Positions 5,547-11,428 of a stretch of 11,428 nucleotides of DNA are shown here, one piece after another. A model generated the notes under the pieces. That model saw only the letters and a list, made by a program, of their open reading frames with translations. It was not told the DNA's origin and did no database searches. Positions within the stretch are counted from its first letter, which is position 1, and each line of letters opens with the position of its first letter. Location: the NCBI GenBank assembly GCA_023429135.1, contig JAEYWD010000061.1, positions 1 to 11,428 on the forward strand, written 5' to 3'. The translations under genes and the position numbers were made by a program. The DNA is from Bacteroidota bacterium (GTDB taxonomy: Bacteria > Bacteroidota > Bacteroidia > Bacteroidales > JAAUTT01).

Positions 5547-6776
5547 ATGACATTCAAGAAAAGCCTGCTGATCCTTGTCTTTATCAGTATGATTCCCCTA
5601 CTAAAAGGATACAATTCCAGTGTTTCAAGAATATTTGAAATCATCCTTAATAACCTTTCGCTTAATAACGCTCAAATTCAACTATTTGATATGTTATTCG
5701 CTCTGGGATTTGCCATGGGCAGTCTCCTGGGAGGGATAGGAATCGATTTATGGAATCCTAAAAAACTTGTAGTTTACAGTATTTTGTCAATAGTAATACC
5801 TAGTGGAATAATACAGTTTTGGGATATTACAGCTTTAATTATAGGTCATCACGTTATCTTGGGATTTTCTCTGGGTTTACTGATGGTGCTGTTCCAGATT
5901 TATTTGTTCGAAATGGTTCCAACTTATCATAAAGGTAAATTCCTGGTATTATTCTTTTTAGCAGGAAGTATTGGAGGGTTTAGTTTTTATGCATTGCAGC
6001 CCGTTTTCTCAATTGAAGGCAATCTTTCGGACTTAAAATATGGTTTAACACAACTTCCTTTTGCTGTTTTGCCTTTACTTGTTTTATTGATCATCAGACA
6101 TATTCCCCATAAACTATATCCCAACCATTTAAAGGATGGCGGCTTGAAGCGTGTGTTCTTAGGGAACAAAAAATTCATTCCGGTTATACTGGTCTTACTG
6201 TCGACCATGGCGGTATTTGGAAATGCTGGCGTGTATTTTTTTGCAACCTCGCACCTGGTATCTGAAAATAGGCTGGAATGGATCTGGACAATAACTTCAT
6301 TAAGTGGTACATTGGGTTCTGTCTTAGGTATTTTTTTGATAGATAGTGTTGGGCGCAAAAAACTATTTCTCTTTGGCTGTAAAGCATTAATTGGTGTTTC
6401 TTTAGTTAACTCATTTGTATTCCTGTTTTTGAGCAACTTCTATGTAGTATTTGGCTTGGTAAGCCTTTATTTCTTTTTGTTTTCTCTTACAATTGGCATG
6501 TCGATAAGGATCATTGTGTTGGAGTATCTGCCATCAGGATACCGTGGCAGGGGATTAATTATATATTCTATTGTGAGCTGGATACCCCTTGTTTTAAACA
6601 GGGTTTACATTAATTTACTGGATGTGAAGTCCGCATATACCCTTTCAATCTCTTCGTTTGTATTATTTGGAATAATTATAACCGGTTACCTGATTGCCCG
6701 CAAGTATTTGATTGATACAAAGGGAATGACTTTAGATGAAATTGAATCGGCAATAACCATTAAAAACCAGGCCTGA
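5547..6776 (+). CDS. MFS transporter, sugar-porter type
   Basis: The 409-residue integral membrane protein has roughly twelve hydrophobic segments in two halves. The first half carries G-F-A-M-G-S-L-L-G-G-I-G-I-D-L-W-N-P-K-K, a degenerate MFS motif A, and L-F-E-M-V-P-T-Y-H-K-G, the sugar-porter E-x-x-P-x-x-x-x-G pattern. The second half repeats them as D-S-V-G-R-K-K (D266 to K272) and L-E-Y-L-P-S-G-Y-R-G-R-G. The cytosolic tail D-T-K-G-M-T-L-D-E-I-E (390-400) matches the 'PETKGxTLxEIE' signature after the last helix of the sugar-porter family. Transport of a sugar or other organic solute across the inner membrane is likely; substrate and direction cannot be told. The chosen ATG follows CCGGA and overlaps the TGA of a 9-codon upstream frame (5521-5550). 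Confidence 0.85.
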   Translation: MTFKKSLLILVFISMIPLLKGYNSSVSRIFEIILNNLSLNNAQIQLFDMLFALGFAMGSLLGGIGIDLWNPKKLVVYSILSIVIPSGIIQFWDITALIIGHHVILGFSLGLLMVLFQIYLFEMVPTYHKGKFLVLFFLAGSIGGFSFYALQPVFSIEGNLSDLKYGLTQLPFAVLPLLVLLIIRHIPHKLYPNHLKDGGLKRVFLGNKKFIPVILVLLSTMAVFGNAGVYFFATSHLVSENRLEWIWTITSLSGTLGSVLGIFLIDSVGRKKLFLFGCKALIGVSLVNSFVFLFLSNFYVVFGLVSLYFFLFSLTIGMSIRIIVLEYLPSGYRGRGLIIYSIVSWIPLVLNRVYINLLDVKSAYTLSISSFVLFGIIITGYLIARKYLIDTKGMTLDEIESAITIKNQA

Positions 6777-6912
6777 TGATTAGGATATTATGGTGCCCCA
6801 GAAATTGAAAACTATATAAAGTAAGAAAGGATTAGTGTTCTGGCGAAGGCATTCCATAGAATTTTGAGCTTTTATCGATATTCTTGGTTAGCCCAGGTTT
6901 TGGTTATACCTA

Positions 6913-6953
6913 ATCAACATATTTACAAACTAAAAATCAATATATTTACAATC
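6913..6953 (+). repeat. Tandem 18-bp direct repeat in the promoter region
   Basis: Two near-identical copies, ATCAACATATTTACAAAC (6913-6930) and ATCAATATATTTACAATC (6936-6953), are spaced 23 bp start to start and differ at two positions. They lie 15-55 bp before the first gene of the four-gene operon. Each holds an A/T-rich core like the Bacteroidota -7 element (TAnnTTTG, here TATATTTA in the second copy), and a TTTG lies at 6899-6902. They could be paired operator sites, or one could be part of the promoter. Confidence 0.5.
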
Positions 6954-6967
6954 ACAACTAAAATCTA

Positions 6968-7222
6968 ATGATCATGGAATATCAACCAAATCCCGCATTA
7001 TCGTTATTGCCACTTCTTTTAATTTCGATACCAGTTGCAATTATGGCATATGTTTTAGCCAAAGAGAAAGGCAAAAATGTTCCTTTGTGGACCGTATTAA
7101 GCTGCATACCATTGGTGAATATATTTACCCTGTGGTATCTTGTTGGCACCCCAAGCAAAAAAATTGAAGAAAAGTTGGACAAAATACTTGAGATTTTAAG
7201 AAATAAGGAGAATCAGAAATAG
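6968..7222 (+). CDS. Small two-helix membrane protein
   Basis: The 84-residue product has two hydrophobic segments, about residues 9-30 (L-S-L-L-P-L-L-L-I-S-I-P-V-A) and 39-59 (L-W-T-V-L-S-C-I-P-L-V-N-I-F-T-L-W-Y). Between them is a short charged loop A-K-E-K-G-K-N-V-P. A C-terminal amphipathic helix, K-K-I-E-E-K-L-D-K-I-L-E-I-L-R, follows and probably lies along the membrane or forms a coiled coil. The pattern 'AKEKGxN ... WxxLxxIPxVNxFxxWYxVG ... KLDxIL' is one I associate with small uncharacterised bacterial membrane proteins. It is first in the operon, 31 bp before the next gene. A second ATG two codons in (6974) may be the real start. Confidence 0.7.
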   Translation: MIMEYQPNPALSLLPLLLISIPVAIMAYVLAKEKGKNVPLWTVLSCIPLVNIFTLWYLVGTPSKKIEEKLDKILEILRNKENQK

Positions 7223-7253
7223 AAGTGTATTTACTGACCATTAAAGCTAAAAA

Positions 7254-7841
7254 ATGGAAAGATTTCTAACAGCAAAACATTGGCAGATTTTTATGTTAAC
7301 ATTCGGACTGCCTTTTATGATTGAAATTATCGCAATGCCTTTTATGATTTTTGGGAATAATCCCATGATGGTAGTGAAAATCATGCCTTTAATTATGATT
7401 TTATTTTTAGCAGGATATTTTGGCTGGTTTTGGGCAATAGCAGTTAACCTTCAGCGGATACTGCCAGACGATTTAAAGCTCAGCACAGCCAAATTCAAAA
7501 TTTTCATGCTACTTCCGGTTATCTATATTTTAATTTTCTTTGTTTTTCTGGATTCAGCAATAAACGGCTCATTTGAGAATGAAAGTAGTACATTTCCGGC
7601 GATGTTCGCCTTGATTTTTCCGCTCCATTTATTTTCAATGTTTTGCATTTTTTATTGTTTATACTTTGTAGCAAAAGTTTTTAAGACTGCCGAATTAGTA
7701 AGAAAGGTTACTTTTTCCGATTTCGCCGGAGAGTTCTTTTTGATTTGGTTTTTCCCGATAGGAATTTGGGTCATCCAACCAAAGATTAATAAAATGATTG
7801 AAAGTAAAGGGGTAACAAACCTAAATGAAGAAACTGAATGA
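7254..7841 (+). CDS. Multi-pass membrane protein, unknown function
   Basis: The 195-residue product has about five hydrophobic segments (roughly 11-32, 40-64, 81-101, 115-142 and 152-174). A short charged tail, I-N-K-M-I-E-S-K-G, is presumably cytosolic. Methionine- and phenylalanine-rich helices, a G-Y-F-G-W-F-W-A-I-A-V-N-L motif and I-G-I-W-V-I-Q-P-K-I-N near the end are visible. No enzymatic motif is seen and no named family is recognised. Its TGA overlaps the ATG of the phosphodiester glycosidase-like gene by four bases (ATGA), so the two are probably translationally coupled. Confidence 0.75.
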   Translation: MERFLTAKHWQIFMLTFGLPFMIEIIAMPFMIFGNNPMMVVKIMPLIMILFLAGYFGWFWAIAVNLQRILPDDLKLSTAKFKIFMLLPVIYILIFFVFLDSAINGSFENESSTFPAMFALIFPLHLFSMFCIFYCLYFVAKVFKTAELVRKVTFSDFAGEFFLIWFFPIGIWVIQPKINKMIESKGVTNLNEETE

Positions 7842-8629
7842 AGCGCTTTTATATGAAAAGAATAAGTTTTATTCCCATACTCGTAATAATCATTTCTTTT
7901 TTAGCTTTCAAATTATCGGAAGATCCGGTAATTGTCAGCTTTACGGCCGATCCAAAAACTCAAAATATTGAACTGTTCTGGAAAGATGATAAAGGCGAAA
8001 ACCTTAAGAGCTTTCAAAACCTAAAAACCTACGTAGAAAGCAAACAGCAACACTTACAGTTTGCCATGAATGGAGGAATGTTCAACGTAGACTTCTCCCC
8101 CAAAGGTCTTTTTATTCAAAAGAAAAATATGATTGTTCCTTTGGATACTTCATCGGGTATGGGTAATTTTTATTTAAAGCCCAACGGTGTATTTTATTTA
8201 ACAACCTCTAATGTGCCGGTCGTATGCCAAACATCCGAATTTAAGTTTACCGGCCAGATAAAATACGCAACACAATCGGGGCCTATGTTGGTTATCAATG
8301 GATGCATTAATCCTGAATTCAGAAAAGGTTCTACAAATCTGAATATCAGAAACGGAGTAGGAATATTGCCCAATTCTAAAATTATATTTGCGATATCCAA
8401 AAAAGAGATCAGTTTTTATGAGTTCGCCTATTTTTTTAAGGAATTAGGGTGTAAAAACGCATTATACCTGGACGGGTTTGTTTCGCGAATGTATTTACCC
8501 GAAAAAAAAACAGATCCAAACAGATGGAAATTTTGGCGTTATAATAGGTATAACCATTCCAAAATAAAACCTTCAGCTAAGCTGAATTTAATTCAGCTTG
8601 GAACCAAACATCAATCCATAACAGAATAA
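7838..8629 (+). CDS. Phosphodiester glycosidase-domain (DUF2233/NAGPA) exported protein
   Basis: The 263-residue product has an N-terminal membrane segment or signal peptide (about residues 6-25), then a domain with the landmarks of the phosphodiester glycosidase family. These are F-A-M-N-G-G-M-F (75-82), K-G-L-F-I, Q-S-G-P-M-L (146-151), R-N-G-V-G-I and a late A-L-Y-L-D-G-F-V-S-R-M-Y with Asp212. Members include the eukaryotic mannose-6-phosphate uncovering enzyme and bacterial proteins that act on phosphodiester-linked sugars in the envelope. The position suggests periplasmic action on such a glycan or teichoic-like polymer, which is inference. ATG 7838 overlaps the previous stop; ATG 7853, giving M-K-R-I-S-F, is a second candidate with a neater signal peptide. 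Confidence 0.85.
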   Translation: MKRFYMKRISFIPILVIIISFLAFKLSEDPVIVSFTADPKTQNIELFWKDDKGENLKSFQNLKTYVESKQQHLQFAMNGGMFNVDFSPKGLFIQKKNMIVPLDTSSGMGNFYLKPNGVFYLTTSNVPVVCQTSEFKFTGQIKYATQSGPMLVINGCINPEFRKGSTNLNIRNGVGILPNSKIIFAISKKEISFYEFAYFFKELGCKNALYLDGFVSRMYLPEKKTDPNRWKFWRYNRYNHSKIKPSAKLNLIQLGTKHQSITE

Positions 8630-8631
8630 AC

Positions 8632-9192
8632 ATGGAGTTTTTTACAAATCGCTTACATATAAGGCCGGTAAAAATTGAAGACAAAAAGCCAATGTTCAAA
8701 TATCGCTCCGATCCCGAAACCAATAAGTATTTGAGTTTAATCCCGGAATCAGAAGAGGATATCGTTGAGTTTATTCAAAAAACATCCAGCAATATAAATA
8801 TTCCGGGAACCTGGTTTCAATTTGTGGTTATTGAACAAAATTCGAACCTGCTTATAGGCGATATTGGGATTCACTTCTTGGAAAGTGATCCTGAAAACAA
8901 CCAAGTTGAGATTGGTTATACCTTGGATAAGCATTTTCGCGGAAAAGGATACGCCACCGAAGCATTAACGGCCATTATTGATTTCCTTATCACCGGTTTG
9001 CATAAAAAGCGGATAACTGCATCAATAGATCCAACAAACTCTGATTCGATCAGACTAATTGAACGATTAGGGTTCAGAAAAGAAGCGTATCTTGAAAAAA
9101 GCTTATTTTTTCAAGGGAAATGGGTCGACGATGTAATTTATGCCCTAAGTGCCAATGAGTGGAACGAGAGACATAAACCCAGAAGACAATAA
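8632..9192 (+). CDS. GNAT-family N-acetyltransferase (RimJ/RimL-like)
   Basis: The 186-residue cytosolic enzyme starts F-T-N-R-L-H-I-R-P-V, the 'RLxLRP' opening of the RimJ/RimL group. Motif A reads V-E-I-G-Y-T-L-D-K-H-F-R-G-K-G-Y-A-T-E-A-L, with the acetyl-CoA pyrophosphate loop R-G-K-G-Y-A at 103-108. The motif B region T-N-S-D-S-I-R-L-I-E-R-L-G-F-R-K-E-A is typical. The acceptor (protein N-terminus, small amine or antibiotic) is not predictable. It begins two bases after the stop of the preceding gene, so it is the last member of a tight operon. Confidence 0.9.
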   Translation: MEFFTNRLHIRPVKIEDKKPMFKYRSDPETNKYLSLIPESEEDIVEFIQKTSSNINIPGTWFQFVVIEQNSNLLIGDIGIHFLESDPENNQVEIGYTLDKHFRGKGYATEALTAIIDFLITGLHKKRITASIDPTNSDSIRLIERLGFRKEAYLEKSLFFQGKWVDDVIYALSANEWNERHKPRRQ

Positions 9193-9533
9193 CAATATAA
9201 CAATGAAAATCTACAGAGCAATATTGGAACTCTGCCGATGGCGGACAGACTCAACAAGGTTCCGGCATATTTAGTGTCAAATACTGACAATGTTACAATC
9301 CTTTTTCTGAAGGCTGTAGGCGTTCCATTTTTTTTGAAAAGAATATCCATGTGAATGTTGGCGGCACGACCGTTTCCCATCAAAGCAATGTAGCCGACAT
9401 CGCAGCAAGAGGAAACGTTCCATTTTTGTATAAAAGGATTTATTTACTTTTATTCCTCTACCTCGACATCAACTCATATTTTGAACTTATCTCAACTATC
9501 CATACTTTTGGCCCCTCAAAACTAAACTTGTAT
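9193..9533. other. Gene-free stretch before the GH25 gene
   Basis: No convincing gene lies here. It contains two copies of CGTTCCATTTTT (9321-9332 and 9416-9427), 95 bases apart and so in different reading frames, framing a GC-richer segment. A small TGTCA/TGACA inverted repeat lies at about 9275-9289. A TTTG (9425-9428) followed by TACTTTTA (9445-9452) weakly resembles a Bacteroidota promoter, but the 16-base spacer is short. The lysozyme frame is open across much of this stretch, but its N-terminal membrane signal begins only at 9534. Confidence 0.45.
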
Positions 9534-10244
9534 ATGAAAAAACGCCGTAGAGGTAGTTTAATAATTATAACTGTCATCTTTATCATCGTTGTCTACTTTA
9601 TCATCTCGCATTTCACTGCTATTGACAAGATGCGGTACCCCATTCACGGGATTGATGTATCGAAACATACCGGCAAGGTCGATTTTAAAAAGTTAAAGGA
9701 TAAACACGAAAAAAAAATAGGATTTGTTTACATCAAAGCATCGGAAGGCCGGAGGCTGGTGGATAATAAATTTGAAACCAATTACATTAATGCACGCAAA
9801 AATAAAATCCCTACCGGCGCTTATCACTTTTTCAGGTTTAACGTTACCGGCAAGGAACAGGCCGAAAACTTTCTGCGCTGCATACGTGGTAAGAAATTCG
9901 ATTTACCACTGGTGCTCGATGTTGAAGAATGGAAAAACTACCGTGGCACGGAAGCCAGTGTAATTATCTCCGAAATACGGTCGTTTGTGAAGATTGTCGA
10001 AAAAAGAAGAGGTGGCAAAATTGTATTTTACACCAACGAAAGCGGGTATTATAAATACATCCACAACAATTTCGACCGGAAAATATGGATATGTTCCTTT
10101 AACAGGAAGCCCGAGATAGGCGGCGACTGGGTATTCTGGCAATATTCGCATACAACGAAACTCCATGGCGCCGATGGCTGGATTGATATGAATGCCTTCC
10201 GTGGCTCGAAGGAGGATTGGAAAGAGTTTCTGGAGGAGAATTAA
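9534..10244 (+). CDS. GH25-family lysozyme, membrane anchored
   Basis: The 236-residue product begins M-K-K-R-R-R-G-S, followed by one hydrophobic segment (about 8-29) serving as signal anchor, then a complete GH25 barrel. Landmarks are G-I-D-V-S-K-H-T-G-K-V-D-F (Asp41), F-V-Y-I-K-A-S-E-G, G-A-Y-H-F-F-R, L-P-L-V-L-D-V-E-E-W with the D-x-E pair Asp129/Glu131, V-F-Y-T-N and W-V-F-W-Q-Y-S. The family hydrolyses the MurNAc-GlcNAc bond of peptidoglycan. It should act in the periplasm, in wall turnover or against other cells. The start at 9534 is chosen over upstream codons because it places the signal anchor at the N-terminus. It has no phage genes around it, so a prophage endolysin is unlikely. 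Confidence 0.9.
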   Translation: MKKRRRGSLIIITVIFIIVVYFIISHFTAIDKMRYPIHGIDVSKHTGKVDFKKLKDKHEKKIGFVYIKASEGRRLVDNKFETNYINARKNKIPTGAYHFFRFNVTGKEQAENFLRCIRGKKFDLPLVLDVEEWKNYRGTEASVIISEIRSFVKIVEKRRGGKIVFYTNESGYYKYIHNNFDRKIWICSFNRKPEIGGDWVFWQYSHTTKLHGADGWIDMNAFRGSKEDWKEFLEEN

Positions 10245-10323
10245 ACATTGTTCAACCTCAAATAAAAAGAATTCCGGACAACTTAATCACTCGCCACCGG
10301 CTCTTTTCTCAAAACCGACAGCT

Positions 10324-10677
10324 TTACTGTTCCCGTTTTCTTACGGCATGCTGTTTAGCTTCCTCAGGCAAAAGCGTAACATTAACTCCTCCTAAAACAA
10401 CCGGAACGTTACGGCTACGGTAATAATCAGCAATTTCGTAACCACGGATACAAGTACCAGTTAACAAGCTTATAGCCACAAGTTCAACATTATCGCGGAT
10501 GGGATTCTGACCAATACTCTCATCGGCAATGCTGATGTCAAAATCCAGTTCTTCGGGAACGAGAGCTGCCAAAGCAGTGGCTGTGAGTGGAGCCTCACGA
10601 AACGATCGTGAATAAGAGCCGATTCTAATACGGTGAATTCGACCGTCGGGTAGAACTATTAGCAAGCGTTTTTTCAA
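10324..10677 (-). pseudogene. B12-binding radical SAM protein, truncated N-terminal part
   Basis: The 117-codon frame starts with TTG and reads M-K-K-R-L-L-I-V-L-P-D-G-R, then S-F-R-E-A-P-L-T-A-T-A-L-A-A-L-V-P, D-I-S-I-A-D-E, V-A-I-S-L-L-T-G and V-P-V-V-L-G-G-V-N-V-T-L-L-P-E-E-A-K-Q-H-A. That is the cobalamin-binding Rossmann domain found at the N-terminus of class B radical SAM enzymes (BchE/HpnP-like, usually 450-550 residues). After K-Q-H-A (about 10346) it leaves the family and soon stops. The CxxxCxxC radical SAM domain is not present in any frame before the lysozyme gene. This is a 3' deletion, not a short family member. The TTG is the only start after an in-frame TAA. Confidence 0.75.
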
Positions 10678-10764
10678 AGTAGGTTCGTTTTATAAGATAA
10701 TTAAATGTAGTAAATTATCTTTATAAGGAGAGGAAAAGTAAATAAAACCACCCTGTATAAACGC

Positions 10765-10790
10765 AAAAAGCTCCGCAAATGCGAAGCTTT
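10765..10790 (-). terminator. Intrinsic terminator of the tRNA operon
   Basis: On the minus strand AAAGCTTCGCA pairs with TGCGGAGCTTT (one G-U pair) around a TT loop, followed by further T residues. It begins 4 bases after the 3' end of tRNA-Leu, exactly where the tRNA transcript should stop. Confidence 0.8.
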
Positions 10791-10793
10791 AAG

Positions 10794-10879
10794 TACCCGG
10801 GGCGGGAATTGAACCCGCACGACCATCACTGGCCACAGGATTTTAAGTCCTGCGTGTCTACCAATTCCACCACCCGGGC
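10794..10879 (-). tRNA. tRNA-Leu (UAA)
   Basis: The 86-nt gene folds as a class II tRNA. The acceptor strands are GCCCGGG and CCCGGGT with discriminator A. The D-arm reads TGGTGGAATTGGTAGACA, and the anticodon stem CAGGA/TCCTG encloses anticodon TAA. A long variable arm is present and the T-arm reads GCGGGTTCAATTCCCGC. The 3' CCA is not encoded. It is the second gene of a two-tRNA transcript, 76 bases after tRNA-Gly. Confidence 0.97.
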
Positions 10880-10955
10880 GGAAGGTTTTTATTTTTCAAA
10901 TTTTAAACAAGAACCTGAAAAAAAAGGGCTACCTAAACTAGACGCCCTTATTTGG

Positions 10956-11028
10956 AGCGGAAGACGGGACTCGGACCCGCGACCCTAACCTTGGCAAGGT
11001 TATGCTCTACCAACTGAGCTACTTCCGC
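10956..11028 (-). tRNA. tRNA-Gly (GCC)
   Basis: The 73-nt gene forms a normal cloverleaf. The acceptor strands are GCGGAAG and CTTCCGC, the D-arm is AGCTCAGTTGGTAGAGC, the anticodon loop carries GCC between AACCT and AGGTT, and the T-arm contains GGTCCGAGTCC. CCA is not encoded. It is transcribed before tRNA-Leu from the promoter at 11102-11131. Confidence 0.97.
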
Positions 11029-11101
11029 ATTTTTTACTGTCCCTCCAACTTCAACTGCTTTGCAGTACTCAATTGTAACCGTCAGTAATTTTTTGGTGGT
11101 G

Positions 11102-11131
11102 CAAATATATCTAAAAAATCATTCCTGCAAA
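11102..11131 (-). promoter_or_regulatory. Bacteroidota-type promoter of the tRNA operon
   Basis: On the minus strand TTTG (11128-11131) and TATATTTG (11102-11109) are separated by 18 bases. This fits the Bacteroidota primary sigma-factor consensus TTTG-N~19-TAnnTTTG, with the -7 element perfect. It lies 73 bases before tRNA-Gly, leaving a leader of about 65 nt. Confidence 0.75.
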
Positions 11132-11185
11132 CAGGGTAATTAATTTTTTTTGAAAATTTTCTTCATAAGCAATCACCCGAAGAGA

Positions 11186-11204
11186 CGTATTGGCGCTCAA
11201 TACG
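11186..11204. repeat. Small hairpin
   Basis: CGTATTG (11186-11192) and CAATACG (11198-11204) form a 7-bp stem around the loop GCGCT. Neither strand has a T-run after it and no gene is adjacent, so no function is assigned. Confidence 0.4.
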
Positions 11205-11333
11205 ACTGAAAATCAGAAAAATAATTTCAAATAATTATATGTAACCGGCATTGAAAAAAACTGATTATCGGTTTGATTACAGTCAGGAACACTTGCCTTT
11301 TAAAGGCTCTTAATAATTTTGTCCGAAAAGCAA

Positions 11334-11361
11334 CAGATTCTTCACTTCGTTCAGAATGACA
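11334..11361. repeat. Dispersed 'CHSERSEES'-type palindromic repeat
   Basis: CAGATTCTTCACTTCG followed by TTCAGAATGACA is a widespread intergenic repeat whose minus-strand reading gives C-H-S-E-R-S-E-E-S. ATTCT (11337-11341) and AGAAT (11353-11357) form its stem. It is known from many Bacteroidota and other genomes as scattered copies between genes. Confidence 0.7.
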
Positions 11362-11384
11362 ATAAGTAGATGATATTTGGTGGA

Positions 11385-11412
11385 GGGGGGGGTTTTTTGG
11401 GGGGGGGGGGGG
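11385..11412. repeat. Long G homopolymer runs
   Basis: Eight G, six T and fourteen G follow in a row (11385-11392, 11393-11398, 11399-11412). In AT-rich DNA near a sequence end this is more likely sequencing or assembly noise than biology. Confidence 0.75.
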
Positions 11413-11428
11413 CAATGAACAGAGCCCC

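Larger units (their letters stand above)
11029..11428. other. Gene-free right end with promoter, hairpins, repeat and G runs
   Basis: No protein gene is supported. Visible items are the tRNA promoter (11102-11131), the hairpin CGTATTG/CAATACG (11186-11204), a GCCTTT/AAAGGC palindrome (about 11295-11307), the dispersed repeat at 11334-11361 and the G/T homopolymer runs at 11385-11412. The short minus-strand open frame here is only the repeat and the G run read in one frame. Confidence 0.6.

Noticed and set aside
5987..6436. 149-codon minus-strand frame inside the transporter gene
   Set aside because: It is fully antisense to a well-supported MFS protein; long antisense frames are common there by codon bias.
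9138..9383. 81-codon minus-strand frame overlapping the end of the acetyltransferase gene
   Set aside because: It is antisense to a clear gene over its final part and has no recognised domain; it may only reflect an intergenic repeat.
9351..9533. Upstream extension of the lysozyme to ATG 9351
   Set aside because: It would place 61 unrelated residues before the basic N-terminus and signal anchor; the start at 9534 gives normal topology.
10741..11131. Integrated element using the tRNA genes as attachment site
   Set aside because: No integrase gene and no repeated tRNA 3' end are found in the window; both tRNAs are intact with their own promoter and terminator.

Overview
The window looks like chromosomal DNA of a Bacteroidota bacterium, probably of the Bacteroidales/Marinilabiliales type. 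This is inferred from AT-rich coding DNA, weak Shine-Dalgarno sites, lipoprotein signal peptides, a TTTG-N18-TATATTTG promoter in front of the tRNA genes and a 'CHSERSEES'-type dispersed repeat near the right end. No marker gene fixes the genus.

Left part (1-2254) is a graveyard of mobile DNA. A 5'-truncated reading frame with an internal TAG (3-413) is followed by a strong hairpin (446-482). Next comes the C-terminal piece of an IS91-family transposase on the minus strand (736-1068). It joins abruptly, at about 1063-1068, the C-terminal piece of a group II intron reverse transcriptase/maturase on the plus strand. That intron's 3' catalytic domains (V and VI) follow, ending near 1549. Seven bases later starts an intact gene for a three-helix membrane protein with a pseudopilin-like outer domain (1557-2096). 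A second, very short reverse-transcriptase fragment in the opposite orientation (2093-2254) closes the block. No complete transposase or maturase is present.

Middle part (2485-6776) holds ordinary accessory genes, all on the plus strand: a Crp/Fnr-type regulator and, 69 bp downstream, a family 1/28-type glycosyltransferase. Then come a lipoprotein gene broken by a TGA inside its signal peptide, a TlpA-like thioredoxin lipoprotein, and an MFS transporter of the sugar-porter type. A 12-codon stub resembling the start of an MqsA-like antitoxin lies between the last two.

A compact plus-strand operon (6968-9192) follows: small two-helix membrane protein, multi-pass membrane protein, exported phosphodiester glycosidase-domain (DUF2233/NAGPA) protein and GNAT acetyltransferase, with junctions of +31, -4 and +2 bases. 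A separate gene encodes a membrane-anchored GH25 lysozyme (9534-10244). Several products would act at or on the cell envelope, but a shared pathway is inference only.

The right end, on the minus strand, contains a truncated B12-binding radical SAM gene (10324-10677). Beyond it lies a tRNA-Gly(GCC)/tRNA-Leu(UAA) operon with a recognisable promoter and terminator. The last 270 bases hold hairpins, a dispersed repeat and long G runs that look like low-quality or contig-end sequence. I see no CRISPR array, intact integrase, retron or recognisable defence system. The most notable points are the nested IS91/group II scar with an oversized domain V, and the two nonsense codons inside otherwise coherent reading frames.
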